Assembly: GCA_019914945.1 (NCBI GenBank)
Contig: CM034107.1
Location: 2,976,001-3,040,000 of the forward strand
Direction: 5' to 3'
Length of the DNA stretch: 64,000 nucleotides
Origin: Typha latifolia
Lineage: Eukaryota > Streptophyta > Magnoliopsida > Poales > Typhaceae
Positions 39,501 through 51,168 of the stretch are shown here, in pieces; position 1 is the first letter of the stretch, and every line of letters starts with the position of its first letter. The notes beneath the pieces are model-generated. The model did no database searches. It saw nothing but the letters and a program-made list of their open reading frames with translations, and was not told the DNA's origin. The position numbers and the translations under genes are program-made.

Positions 39501-39795
39501 AAGAAACTAGAAGATTATAACCGCCAAATAATAAGCAAATAGCATGACAAACAGTTGATATTACAAGAATGAACCAAACAACCAAATTGGGGCACCATAC
39601 TGACAATTATTAAACCAAACAAAATTAGAACTCTAGAATTTTGATATCACTAACTGTATACCAGAAAGAGAGTAAGAAAATGTATCATATGCAGAGACCC
39701 TCGAGGCTTTAATCTCAAATTAGATTTATAAAATGAAGAAAAAGGAAAAGGAGACAAAAGAACCTTGTGATGTCAACTTCAACTCTAACTCTAGA
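36571..39795. other. Intergenic DNA with local repeats
   Basis: No supported gene. Short frames (37207-37428, 39280-39510 and others) have no recognisable features. Interleaved short duplications lie at 38331-38448. The right end is the 3' UTR of SUFE1. Confidence 0.5.
38331..38448. repeat. Interleaved short direct repeats
   Basis: Three short blocks each occur twice: AGAAAAGGAGAA (38331, 38388), TATCCTTTCCCACAAA (38346, 38433) and a 23-mer starting ATCTTAACCAACATGC (38366, 38410). Their order is A-B-C-A-C-B, which a single tandem duplication does not explain. Confidence 0.8.
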
Positions 39796-40893
39796 CTAGA
39801 CTTCAGATGGAGTCTTTGCTTCAATGGAGAGTGCATGCAAACCACTATTCAACTCCTCTTGTAATAGATCATAAACAAGCCTGTGCCTCTTCAACAAGCT
39901 CTTCCCTTCGAACTCCTTAGAAACCACCCTCAAATTGAAATGGGTTTCTCCTCCACTGTTTCCTGCTACCCCAGCATGACCTGCGTGGACATGCGATATG
40001 TCCTCGATCTGCAACTCCGTCGGCGATAACCCCTTCTCCAGTCTCTCTCTTATCCTCTTCTCCCTCCCACCAACCCAACCATTCGGTTTCACAGGATTGG
40101 CATCGTTTAAATCCTCCAAACTATCATCCTCCACAGGAACAGAAAAATCCTTACCCAAAGAAATTTCGCCAATTCCATCAGTTTTCCCATCCAAGGTCAA
40201 ATTTTCCCCCGCCAAGACTCCGCCTTTATCATCCAAAACGCCAAACTCCCCCGAATCGCCGGCGACGGCGTCGAGCTGGAGGGCCTTCTGCTGCATGAGC
40301 TTGAGCATATTGAGCATCCCACTATTCCTCGACGGCGTAAGGCTCTGCCGAAGGCCAAGGAGGTCTATAAACTCCGCCGGGACCCGAGCAATCACCTTCG
40401 CCGGCTCTCCCGACAGCCCAAAAACGAGAAGCGCGGCGAGACCCTTGGTGAGCGCCGAATCCGAGTCCGCCTCGAATCGCACGCAACCGCCGCCGTCATC
40501 CCCTGAGTCCCGGAACGCGCGGACCCAGACCTGGGACACGCAGCCCCTGACCTTGTTGGCCTCGACCTTGTGCTCGGGCGCGAGAGGGGGCAACCGGGTG
40601 CCGTAATGGAGGAGCTGCTGGTACTTGGCCTTGGTGTCGTCGACGGACTGGAAGAGGGAGATGATCTCTTGGAGCTTTGCGGGGAGGACGGAGGAATCGA
40701 GGTTAGAGGGATGGTCTTGGAGCTGGGCTTTGATGGGTTGTGGACGGGGAAGGGAGGATTTGGTTAGCGATTGGAAGGAGATGGGGGAGGAGAAAAGGAG
40801 GGGTTTTGGGGCGAGGAGAGGGTTGACGAAGGAGGGAGGTTTGAAGAGAGGGTTGGGGGAGAAGAGGCGGAGAGAGGAGGAGAGCGAAGTCAT
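39796..40893 (-). CDS. SUFE1: SufE-like protein 1, chloroplastic/mitochondrial (SufE-BolA fusion)
   Basis: Uninterrupted 365-aa frame from Met at 40893, as expected for this intronless gene. Residues 1 to about 55 are rich in Ser, Pro and Leu with few acids, fitting a plastid transit peptide. The SufE domain follows (KLQEIISLFQSVDDTKAKYQ, then LPPLAPEHKVEANKVRGCVS). The Cys in GCVSQVW is the sulfur acceptor that activates the plastid cysteine desulfurase NFS2 for Fe-S cluster assembly. After an acidic linker the BolA domain covers about residues 280-360 (RERLEKGLSPTELQIEDISH, HFNLRVVSKEFEGKSLLKRH). The fusion is the signature of plant SUFE1 (CpSufE). Neighbours are unrelated in function. A TATA-like motif lies near 40984. 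Confidence 0.95.
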   Translation of the reverse strand: MTSLSSSLRLFSPNPLFKPPSFVNPLLAPKPLLFSSPISFQSLTKSSLPRPQPIKAQLQDHPSNLDSSVLPAKLQEIISLFQSVDDTKAKYQQLLHYGTRLPPLAPEHKVEANKVRGCVSQVWVRAFRDSGDDGGGCVRFEADSDSALTKGLAALLVFGLSGEPAKVIARVPAEFIDLLGLRQSLTPSRNSGMLNMLKLMQQKALQLDAVAGDSGEFGVLDDKGGVLAGENLTLDGKTDGIGEISLGKDFSVPVEDDSLEDLNDANPVKPNGWVGGREKRIRERLEKGLSPTELQIEDISHVHAGHAGVAGNSGGETHFNLRVVSKEFEGKSLLKRHRLVYDLLQEELNSGLHALSIEAKTPSEV

Positions 40894-42388
40894 GAGAGAG
40901 ATGGAGAGCGAAGAGAGAGAAAGGTGCTTGTTTTAGTTGATTAGAAGGGGCAAGAGAGAAGGGTGAAGGGAGAAGGAGGAGCGAATATATGGGAGGTATT
41001 AAATTTTTGTGAATAAAGTAATCAAGGCCACAAAATTAAAGTTGGAAATTCTAGAGGGTTCCCATCATTTTTTTAAGAAATTTATATAAATTACCCTTAT
41101 CTATTTTATATAATTTTAAAAAAAAGTTATAATATGATTTTTTTTTTATAATTTTTATTTAAGATTCTGACATAAATTGACTAACTAATATCGACCAAAT
41201 AATTAAAATATATCTATCATTTCTATTATTTTTGATATACCTCTGGCATATTTTTCACCTACCTTTTTATCTTTTTAGTTGCCACTTTTTCTTATCTTTC
41301 TCTCTTTCCCATTTTTTTTTCTTCTCTAAAAATAAAAAAGACATAAATAATTTAAGTATTTATAAATTATTTTATATATTATAACGGAATACTTTTTTTA
41401 ATTACTGTTTATATTAATTTAGGGTATTAAATAAAAATTATATAGAAAAAAAATATCGGGTTATAAAATTCTCAAAAGATAAATTATAAATCATAAAATA
41501 GATAAAATATATGTCACTATTTAATGGTAAATTTTATCATAAGTTTTATATTTCTCATTTTATTGACGTGCGATTGATCTTAATATACTAGAATACATTT
41601 TTAAAATTTAAGATGAAAATTATAAAAAAAAACCGATGAGGGATATTTTAAGCTTTTTTTTTATCAAAATTAATAAAATATAGGATTTGAATTATAAATA
41701 TGGTCGGTGCGAGTGATAATAAAGATAAAATTTAGTTTGCTTCTAATAATGTTCCAAATATTTTTATTCTTATATAAGTTCTTATCTTATCCTTGTAACC
41801 TTGTTACACTATATATTGAAGCAAGACTATTAGAATAGCATGTAGTTATGTACAAAAGGTGAAATAAACATTATACTAAAACTAATATACCTTTTAGCCT
41901 ACACCTCAAATTGGAGGTAGATTAAACATCTCTTTGTAACTACATTTTAACAAAATAAAACTTCAAAGAAGACTCCATCTTAACTGAGATCTGGAGCAAA
42001 ATAATTTTGAATGTGGGATATGTCAGAATCATAGATAAAATAATGAGGATATGACAGTGGAGACTTCCATTTCATACTAAAACCTCATGTATTACGACAC
42101 TCTTTTAATTATATAATTTAAGTTTCTTATAGTTCTTAAGAATTAACTAATAAATATTAGTATGATGACCAAGTTCATTTGAATTCTATTTGAATAAAAT
42201 CCTTCTAATTAAAGTTAGTATGATGACCAAGTCAAGGAGGCTAAATTCATATTGCCATATACATTTATAACACCAATTGAATCTATAGCATAGACGAGTA
42301 ATATCAGCTCAAGACACAAAAAGAAATGAACTTATAGCATAGACGAGTACACGCCATGCATGCAACCAAACCCCATGCAGCCATCGAT
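40894..42388. other. AT-rich intergenic DNA
   Basis: SUFE1 promoter on the left and aldolase 3' flank on the right. A direct repeat TTAGTATGATGACCAAGT occurs at about 42157 and 42213. Nothing else recognised. Confidence 0.5.
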
Positions 42389-44066
42389 CTAATACTTGTA
42401 GCCTTTCACGTACAAGCTCTCCGACGCCGCCGCATCCACACTGCCGGCGGCGTACTTCCCCAGCGTGGCCTCGGAGTTGGCCTTGCACCTCACCAATAAC
42501 GCCTCCTGCGCCGCGCCCACGCTCTCCTTCTTCCCGCCCCACTTCTTGATCGTGCTCTGCTGCAGGGCCCTCCCGAAGGAGAAGGACAGCGTCCATGGCT
42601 TCAGCACCTCCAGCTTGTTCATGGCGTTGAGATTCTGGGTCGCCTCCTCCTCGCTCTGCCCGCCGGAGAGGAAGACGATGCCAGGGACCGCGGGAGGGAC
42701 GGTGCGGCGGAGAGCGGTCACCGTGTACTCTGCGATCACCTCCGCTCCGACCTGAAAAATTTACATCTTGACGTCTGATTAGTATGTAATGAGGGATCCT
42801 CAAGAAAAATTTCACATAATTATCACCAAATTCTTTTCAAATATCGCCTCCTCGATCCTCACCTTTGGGCTATCGGATCCAGGGGTGACCATGTTGGGCT
42901 TCAATAGAGTCCCCTCCAGGAGCACATGGTGATCATTCAAGGCCTTGTAGACGGCGGCGAGCACTGCCTCCGTCACCGCCGCACACTTCTTAATGTCGTG
43001 GCTGCCGTCGGTGAGGATCTCCGGCTCGACGATCGGCACTAGCCCGTTCTCCTGGCATATGATTGCATACCTCGCCAGCCCCTGAGCATTCTGCTGTATG
43101 GCCAGCTCAGAGGGCTCATTGGGCCCAATCTTGAGCACCGCCCGCCACTTTGCGAATCGAGCCCCCGCCTTGTAGTACTGCTGGCAACGCGCCCCCAACG
43201 AGTCGAAGCCCTGGGTGGTCGTCTCGGAGTTTGTGCCGGCGAGCTCGACGGTCCCCTTGTCGACTTTGATCCCCGGGACCACAGAATTATCGGTGAGCAC
43301 ATCGACGAACGGCTTGCCTCCTGACGTCTTCTGGTATAGAGTTTCCTCGAATAGGATGACACCCGATAAGTACGTCAGGGCGTTCGGGGCGGTGAAGAGA
43401 AGCTCCCGGAGCGCCTGGCGGTTGGCCTCGATGTTCTCTACATTGATGCTTGCGAGGCGCTTCCCGATCGTCCCCGTGCTCTCGTCGGCGGCGAGGATGC
43501 CTTTCCCAGGGGTGGCAATGTACTTGGCGGTCTTGATTAGCTCATCTACGGAAGAGTGTAACATTTTGTTAGCCAGCACAAGGCGGCAAGAACGGACCAA
43601 TTCAACAATATTCGGATCCGGGTGGTGGTTTTCATAAATGGATCGGGTATTGGCCAACCCAATAAGTCTTGTATTTTAGTTATGGATTTACCATCATATT
43701 CAAGTGTAAAAATATGATGAAAAATATAGTATTTTTTTGTCTCACTATAATTTGGAACAAAATGGATGGGGTTTTCAATCCGAACCAAAATTTGCCATTT
43801 TTAATTTTGTACTAATTGATGATAAAAATTACTCACCGTTATCCTCTCCTAAATTATAATTTTATCTTTCAAAGAAGTGCACTACATTTGAGCTATAAAA
43901 TAAAATTAGAAGTTAATTAGTTAACACACTCACAAGCATATCCTCCTCATTATTGATTACTATCACAAACAAAACATGGAAATGAACTGAAAAATAAAAG
44001 TACGAAGATATATACCAATCTATAGTAACACCACTTACCTGCATATTTTCCTATGAAGGCAGACAT
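42389..44066 (-). CDS. FBA: Fructose-bisphosphate aldolase, class I, cytosolic
   Basis: Three exons, 44066-44039, 43545-42863 and 42751-42389, sum to 1074 bp (357 aa; the family's cytosolic form is usually 357-358). It starts [19 protein letters not shown] without a transit peptide, so it is cytosolic. Visible are [30 protein letters not shown], the KWRAV segment, VPIVEPEIL, the Schiff-base lysine in [23 protein letters not shown], and the essential C-terminal tyrosine (YVKGYKY). It cleaves fructose-1,6-bisphosphate to GAP and DHAP in glycolysis and gluconeogenesis. Intron 1 comes after residue 9, typical of plant cytosolic genes. Codon use is GC-rich at third positions compared with its surroundings. 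Regulation: a TATA box and a G-box lie upstream. Confidence 0.97.
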
Positions 44067-44181
44067 GGCTGGTAATTACTAAAGAAAATAGAGAGAGAGA
44101 GAGGGGGAAAATGAAAGAGGAGATTGGAAGAAAAGATTGAGTAACTGAGCTCAAAACAAAATGGCATTTAGATGAGGAAGC

Positions 44182-44188
44182 TTTTATA
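44182..44188 (-). promoter_or_regulatory. TATA box of the aldolase gene
   Basis: Minus-strand TATAAAA inside CTTATAAAAGC, about 116 bp upstream of the ATG at 44066. Confidence 0.65.
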
Positions 44189-44236
44189 AGCCCCTCAAGA
44201 CGGAATATATCCATGGAATCTCCTACCTCTCACTGC

Positions 44237-44242
44237 CACGTG
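44237..44242. promoter_or_regulatory. G-box in the aldolase promoter
   Basis: CACGTG within GCCACGTGCC, about 50 bp upstream of the TATA box; a plausible bZIP/bHLH site. Confidence 0.5.
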
Positions 44243-44420
44243 CCGAGATCGTGGCCCTCCGAGGTTTATCAGATTTGGATAGGGAAAGAGTGGTACCACT
44301 CGACTGGAAGCTGTGCATGGGCTTATCTTCCCATGGAGGTGCATGTACGTAGATAGAGGATTGAGTGGAATGGGAAATTTTGGATTTTTGGAGGTTGCTC
44401 TAATAAAAAATCCAATGTGT

Positions 44421-44948
44421 GTGAGACTTAGATCTGATCAAACGGCCCAGCCTAGCCCGAGCCCCAATTACCCATGGGCAGCACGGCCAGTCCTTTGCTC
44501 GTCCGACCCGGCTCAAAAGTCTGCCTGTTTGGCCCGCAACTAGGCCCGCCCGTTCTGCTACAGTAAAAACAAACAAAAATTTTGGTACTGTACCGTTTTA
44601 CATTTTTTTAAGCACACATTTAAATTTTTTAATTTATTATTTTTTTAAATAGAGGAACATAAATATATTTTTTAAAAATAAGCTAATAGTAAAAAAAATT
44701 CTAAAAATAGCTAAAATGTGGGTTGGGCCGAATGATTGGTGGGTTAGGCCGGCCCGGCCCGACCGGCTAGTCCAATCTCTCACGGACCAATGGGCGATAA
44801 CGGGCTAAACTATTCTAGCCTGGCCCGAACTCGACTCGACCCGTGTGGTTGGTGGGTCAGGCCATGAACAAATACTTAAGCCCGGTTAGCCCAAAAAACT
44901 CGACCCAAACCCAGTCCGATCCGCCCAATGATCATGTCTAGTGAGATT
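44421..44948. mobile_element. hAT-type non-autonomous element (512 bp) with 8-bp target duplication
   Basis: The element spans 44429-44940 and is flanked by GTGAGACT (44421-44428) and GTGAGATT (44941-44948), an 8-bp direct repeat with one mismatch. Its ends are imperfect inverted repeats: TAGATCTGATCAAACGGCCC at the left, and the complement of the right end reads TAGACATGATCATTGGGCGG. Inside are GC-rich arms full of GGCCCG and GGCCCAG around an AT-rich middle. An 8-bp duplication and subterminal GGCCCG-type repeats are hallmarks of hAT elements. It has no transposase. An apparent frame at 44313-44543 crosses its border and is not a gene. Confidence 0.75.
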
Positions 44949-46918
44949 GTGAATCCTTCGTACTCATGTTTTTGGTACGTGCTTGTCCCAAGAACGATAA
45001 ATTTTATATTTTATATTTTGATACTCAAAGAGATCTCAGTTTGGATATCATATTGACTTATCAACTATTTTAAAATTTTAAACTCATAAAAAGTAATAAT
45101 TTTTATATTTTATATTCTGACAATATGCACACTAATTAAATCTCTTTATTCTCAATTCTATTGATAAGATGGATAGAATAACTTCCCTGTTGTTAATCTG
45201 AATATGCTACTGATTAAAGGATGAGGCCTATAAAATTTGAATCCAAGAGCATAAAAAGACATTCACATTTCTGTTCCTATACTTGATTCAATGTCTCATG
45301 CCCTTAAATCTTGCTTTATAATCGAGTAAAATGTAGAATCCCTATCCCCGGCCCGTTCACAAGTTCTAAAATAAATCTCATTATTTTAGTATAGTAACTA
45401 AACAATAACTCAGTTTCTTCTACTATACTAATTCATTATTCTATTTTCTCTTGTTCCATATAACTTTTAAAAATTAATTTAACAATAACTTACCGTTACT
45501 CTTTTGTTCCTAAATTAGACACCGTCTAATTACTACTACTACTACTTTACATTCAATCAAAAGTATTTCCATCATTTCATTTAAAATGTTATCATTTATC
45601 AATATAAATTCACTATTTTTCATTACTTTAATATCAACTTTATATCACAATTATTACTCTTTATACTAATATTAACTTAAATAATAGAATAATATATACC
45701 AGTATTAACAATCTTCTTTTGGTATTAAAAATTAAAATACTTCTTCTAAAATTAACTTTATTCCATATGTAAACTGGGAGGCATATTCCAAAATTCGAAC
45801 ACTAATAATAGTTTTGTGTGTAGCATAATATGATAGGTATCTCACTTTTGCATAAGCAAAAAAAGCTCTGACAAGAAACAATGCGGTGATAAACAGACAA
45901 TGACCATAACTAGAATCATACATAGATAACAGAGGGAAATATTCCTCACATACATAATGTATCTATGCAACAAATGGAACAGATTATTCATTGGTCCACA
46001 TATTACACAAAAGTACTTATTTGTGACAATTTTATCATGAGTTCATGAAACAAGCCATACAAATAGATAGCTAAGTAAACAAGCCAAGTACAGTGGTGAG
46101 ATTGACTCCACGTACATATAATCCTAACATGGCATACTTTTTCAGTGCATGCTCCATGAGAGCTCCAGATTACTCGCTGAGATCAAGGCTTCTGTGATAC
46201 AAGAAGAAAGGCAATGATAAGTAAGTAAATACCAACAAGTGTACCATATTGATGTCCATAAGTGGACAAATAGTAGAGGATACACTTACTTGATGTACTT
46301 ACTTTCCTCCTGGAAACCATAGCAATGGTTGCTGAAACATCAATGATTTGATTAAAGTGTGAACATCATAATTAAATATATCAGAAGCGAGAAAGAGAAA
46401 AATTCTGGAACTACTAAAGCTTGTAACTATATGATTCTACATGGATTCAGAAAAACTGGTCTACATGTCGAGTCCAAAAAAGAAGAGGAAAACTCTAAAA
46501 GAATCTGTAAACATATATTTTGAAATGAGGAGAAGAGTAATCACAGGAAACAATGAGGTTCTACGGGATAAACATATATTTTGAACCATTATGAATAAGT
46601 TAAATGTAGAGAAAATTACTACGTATGCAGAGGTTAATCTCAACCTCAGTTTCAGGTCAATGGACTGGAACGCAGACCTGGTTGTTAGTTTTGCTGCATC
46701 GAAAATTATGAGCAGTTGAAACTCTACAAGAATCTATAACTTTCACGAGTAAGGATAACAAATCTCCATGAGTAATTGAATCCAAAATATTTCTTTCATC
46801 TGCTTGACTGAAAAATCAGTGAATTTTTATAATATTTGTCTGACATGCAAGTGCGACGAAAATTTTCTTTCATGTATAATATTGGAAACACATGGAACTT
46901 ACCACTGAGAGAATTAGA
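44949..46918. other. 3' flank of the NLR pseudogene, part of a segmental duplication
   Basis: From about 45122 rightwards the sequence matches the flank of the intact NLR beginning about 50118, so non-coding DNA was duplicated with the gene. A 423-bp block (about 45346-45768) is present only here. Confidence 0.6.
45346..45768. other. 423-bp insertion in one copy of the NLR segmental duplication
   Basis: Aligning with the other copy (50337-50365) shows continuous sequence there, interrupted here after CCTAT and resumed at TATGTAAACTGGGAGGC. A TAT could be a target duplication. No terminal inverted repeats seen; it is AT-rich and non-coding. It may be a small transposon or a deletion in the other copy. 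Confidence 0.5.
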
Positions 46919-48802
46919 TTAATGAAATAGAATGGAGGGGATGTGCTCAACGATCTCCCGATCACTTCCTTCTAGGCTCTCTATGAACGCTTCTGGCATA
47001 TCCGTTAGGTACATGCTTTGGATTGAGTTAAGGTATTTAATACCTTGTGGTACCCTCCCAAGATTCAGTAATCCAATAAGGTGCAGATGCTGTAGGCTCT
47101 TCATTGTGCCATCCTCTATGTTAATCCAAACAAGTTGTAGCATGTCAGCTAAATCAAGGTGCTTAAGCTTAGGGAACCATCCTGCGAGAAAGGCCAACAC
47201 TTGTCCGTCATACACCCTGTGAAGGTGAAGATAAACAAGATTAGACATGATAGACAAGGCAGGAAGCGGATCTTCTCGTAGTCCAGACCACCCCATTCTT
47301 AAGTCCCTAAGCTTTCCAAAGCTGCTAAATATCGAGGGTACCACCCCTTCCTCCAGCCTGCCTCTCAAATACAAAGTTTGCAGACTTGGCAGAGGTTCTA
47401 AAGTTTCCAGATTAAGAATTTCATCTGGGTTGCTTGCAACAAGGCCAAATTTACTGAGGTGTGGCATCTTTGTGAGGGAGGCCCACAGTGCTTCACAATA
47501 ACTTCGTTCCATCTTCATGATAAAGAGATTTCTTAGCAGCGTCAAGTTTCCAATCTTCTGAACTAAAACTCTGCTGGCTTCTATAATTTGTAAAGTTTGT
47601 AAACTTCTCAGACGGCATATATCATTGGAAACCGATGCACCACTTAAGCAATCAAAAGTTCTACAGTGCGTGTCATTAATACAGCACGCGATCAGGTGCC
47701 TTAGCTTCTGTAGCACGGTAATTTCATTCGGCAACTTCTCTATAGAAGTTGCCCAGAGATCCAATGTTTGTAGGTTCAGAAGCTTCCCCAACGAACTAGG
47801 GATATTCTTCACTTTAGTATATCTTAAATCCAGATAATGCAAATTAAATAAGTCAGCCACTACATCGGGCACCTTATCAATATTGGCTGATCTAAGAGAG
47901 AGAACCCTTAATAATCTGAAGTTGGATGAAACACTGTGTATGCAAGAAGATGATAATTGCCTGTCAAACAACAAAAAGGAACGAAGCTGTCGTGAACCTA
48001 TGCTAGGTTGTAAGGTTTCACTACCTTTATGAATGGATACACGCCGAGCTTCATCTCCCAATTGTTTTACCTCTGGATTATCATGTACAATACCAAACAT
48101 CTCTTTCCTCGATCTTGTTAGAGTTACTTCTCTAACAACATCATGAATTTGAAACACCCTAGCCCTTCCAAACTCATTCCTTTCAACTACTTTTAACAAA
48201 CACCTACGCACGAGTTCCTTAAGGTAGACTTCAGCCACTTCCTCCATCGTTATCCCTGATCCCCTCTCCTCAATGAATCCTTCAGCTACCCATAGCCTGA
48301 TTATCCATTTTCTATGAATCATATAATCTTCAGGAAATAGGCCACAGTACAAGAAGCAAATTTTCAGATAGCTTGGTAGATCAATGAAGCTGAGATTTAG
48401 AACCCTACTTGCCACCCAATTCAGCTCTGGGTTATTTTCTAGTTGCCAATTAAGTTGCTTGCAGAATGATCTCCACTCTTGTTCCTCCTTTTCTCTGTAG
48501 GAGAGCAGACTGCCAATAGCTACTATAGCTAGTGGCAAGCCTTGGCACTTGCCCACAATCTTGTCGGCCCAATTCTTGAGACTTGCAGGACATCTCTTTC
48601 CATCTAGTCTTTCAAAGGCTTTCTTACAGAAGAGATCCCATGCTTCCTCTTTTGATAGAGTTGTTAGCTTCATTTTACGGTCTTCGTCTGCTAATGAGGC
48701 CACGTCTTCACTCCGAGTTGTAATGACTACTCTACTTCCGCAATTGTTTTCTACGAATGTACGTTTTAAAAGTGACCATGCTTCCTTGTTCCACACGTCT
48801 TA
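46919..48802 (-). pseudogene. 5'-truncated CC-NBS-LRR gene (RPM1-like)
   Basis: A 625-residue open frame aligns almost end to end with the C-terminal two thirds of the intact NLR at 51169-53937. It holds RNBS-B (GSRVVITTRSEDVASL), GLPL (CQGLPLAIVAIG), RNBS-D with FLYCGLFPEDYMIHRKW, an MHD-like QIHDVV, and the LRR region. It lacks the CC domain, the P-loop and most of kinase-2. Homology ends abruptly at 48799, between the two aspartates of LDDVW, and the next in-frame codon is TAA (48802-48800). It therefore cannot make a functional nucleotide-binding protein from this start. The frame is otherwise open, so truncation is recent, or the LRR part is kept by selection or gene conversion. A transcript starting elsewhere and splicing in at TTTAAG (48804-48799) is a less likely alternative. 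Confidence 0.8.
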
Positions 48803-50029
48803 AATCACAAAGCTTTACTTGGTAGTTTATAAAAAGATTCATGGAGATTCAAACAGAAGATCAAGATATGTTCAGTTACACTATAAACTACCAAGAAAAC
48901 AACAAATCATCATTAGAATATATCTAGAAAACTATTTAATTGACACAAGGCAGACATTGCATCTAACACTTATGTATTGGAAGTACCAGATGAAGGTCAG
49001 CTTTCTAATGGTTGATCAGAAACCATTACATCTCAGTTCCTTCTACAATGGGTGCTGAAGCTGTGCTGGAACAGATAAGACTGTAAAGTAGTACTCAACT
49101 TCAAGTGTGATTTCTTCTTTTTTTTTGTCATCATGCCATGGATGGCATAGGAACAACGCTATACCTCTTTATCTTTCTGACGGAAAAGAATGAAATGCAT
49201 CAAAAGATAACTACAACCAAAGCTTGGGAGGAAAAATGTGGCCAGTGACCTTCCAGGTACGCTTGAAATGAGAAAGAGTAATAAAGATCCACGATAATTT
49301 GGGAGTGGAACGTGACGTGGCATTCGTCATGGGACCAATTACAACCTACAATTATTAAAGTGGGAGATTCTTGTATGCTATCAAACATTTATATCTACGT
49401 TTTCTTTTAGGGGAAACTATATCTTATTCTCAACCCAAAATTTATTTCACACCCTCTAATTTCAATCACGGTAATTTACTTTGTTTGGTTATATTCAAAT
49501 TAATTTTTTTTTTAATATTTGATCAACATACAGGTCGATTAGTATCAATCGAATTTCAGACGATAAATATACCAAACATATGCATATTTTATCATATCTT
49601 TGTTATCTAAACTTTGATATATATTGTTTTACATATATTGAAAAGTTTATTTAATTATTTATAATTTATCGTTAGTAAGTATATTTAAATTAGACCTCAA
49701 ATATGATAAAAAATAAAACAGGTTTTAATTTAATTATAACTGTAAGTGTAAAATGACACAAATAACACCATGAGAGATAAATAAATTTAAGCCTAACTTT
49801 AGAGTGGTAAAGATGTGGAAATAAATTTATCATGTGTCTATCATCATATACTGAAAAGTGTTGTTCTTATACACCGCCACAACTAAGAAGGGAGCAATCA
49901 AGAAGAGCTGAATGCAAAATTGAGTTCCTTGTCTGTCTGCTCAAGAAAAGCTGAAATTACCAGCATTTTAAAGGGCTTTTTTTTGTCAAAATATAGAATA
50001 TTCTGAGTATGAGAAGGTTTTCATCAATA

Positions 50030-50074
<45 letters not shown>

Positions 50075-51168
50075 TAATAATAAAGTCTCCTGAATTATTA
50101 TCTTTGGACTACAGAATACTTATGCACACAAATTGAATCTCTTTATTCTCAATTCTTTCGATAAGATGGATAGAATAACCTCTCTTATTGATACTCTGAA
50201 TATGCCACTGATTTTAAAAGGATGACGCCTATAAATTTTGAAGCCAAGTACCAAAAAGACATTCACATTTCTGTTCCTATACTTGATTCAGTTTCCCATG
50301 CCTTTAAATCTTGTTGTATAACCAAGTAAAATGCAGAATCTCTATGTTTACTGGGATGCATATTCCAAATTTTAAACATTAATAGATAGAGTTTTAATTC
50401 ATACCACCATTTAAATAGTAGAGCTCAGCAATGTGGTGATGAATACAAAATGACCATAACTTGAATCATACGTAGATAACAGAGCGGAAATATTTCCCAC
50501 TTAATGTATCTAGAAAACAAAAGGAAGAGATTATTCATTTGTCCACATATTACATGAAGTACTTATTCATGGCAATTTTATCCGAGTTTTTTTTGCTCTT
50601 ATTAGTAGCACAACTGATAGCTCCGCAAACAAGCTAACTACGGTGGCGAGATCAACTCCAAACACATACAATGCTAACATGAGATATTGTTCAGTGCATG
50701 CTCCATGAGAGCTTCAGATAACAGGCTTCTCAGCAAAAGTTCTTCTCTGCAACAAGAAATAAAGGCGACGATAAGTAAGTTAAATAGCAACAAGTGGACC
50801 GCCGTGATGTCCAGAGTAATCATAGGAAACCATGAGGTTTGACTGGACCATAGTAATAAGTTAAATGCAGGGGAAATTACAATATAATGTTGATTTTGAT
50901 CTCAACCTCAGTTTCAGTTTAATAGACTGGAAAGCAGAGTTGGTTGTTCGTTTTGCTGCATCGAAAGTTATGAGCAGTTGAAACTCTACAAGAATCTCTA
51001 ACTTTCACGAGTAAGGATAACAAATCTTCATGAATAATTGAATCCAACATATATCATCTGCTTGACTAAAAAGATCAGTAAATCTTTTATCATAATTGTC
51101 TGACATACGAGTGCGATGCCAATTTTCTTTTTCAGAAAGATATGAAGCCTACCTGTGAGAGAATCAGA
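48803..51168. other. NLR intergenic spacer with rearranged duplicated blocks
   Basis: Blocks at 48885-49030 and 49045-49180 are similar to 55797-55938 and 54870-54985, but in swapped order. An (AAT)n tract lies at 50028-50083. From about 50118 the DNA is the 3' flank of the intact NLR. No other gene. Confidence 0.5.
50028..50083. repeat. (AAT)n microsatellite
   Basis: About 56 bp of trinucleotide repeat with one interruption. Confidence 0.95.

Noticed and set aside
39998..40606. 202-codon + frame opposite SUFE1
   Set aside because: It is the antisense shadow of a GC-rich conserved coding exon.
43215..43637. 140-codon + frame opposite the aldolase gene
   Set aside because: Antisense shadow of exon 2 of a highly conserved gene.
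44313..44543. 76-codon + frame
   Set aside because: It crosses the left border of the hAT-type element and has no conserved features.
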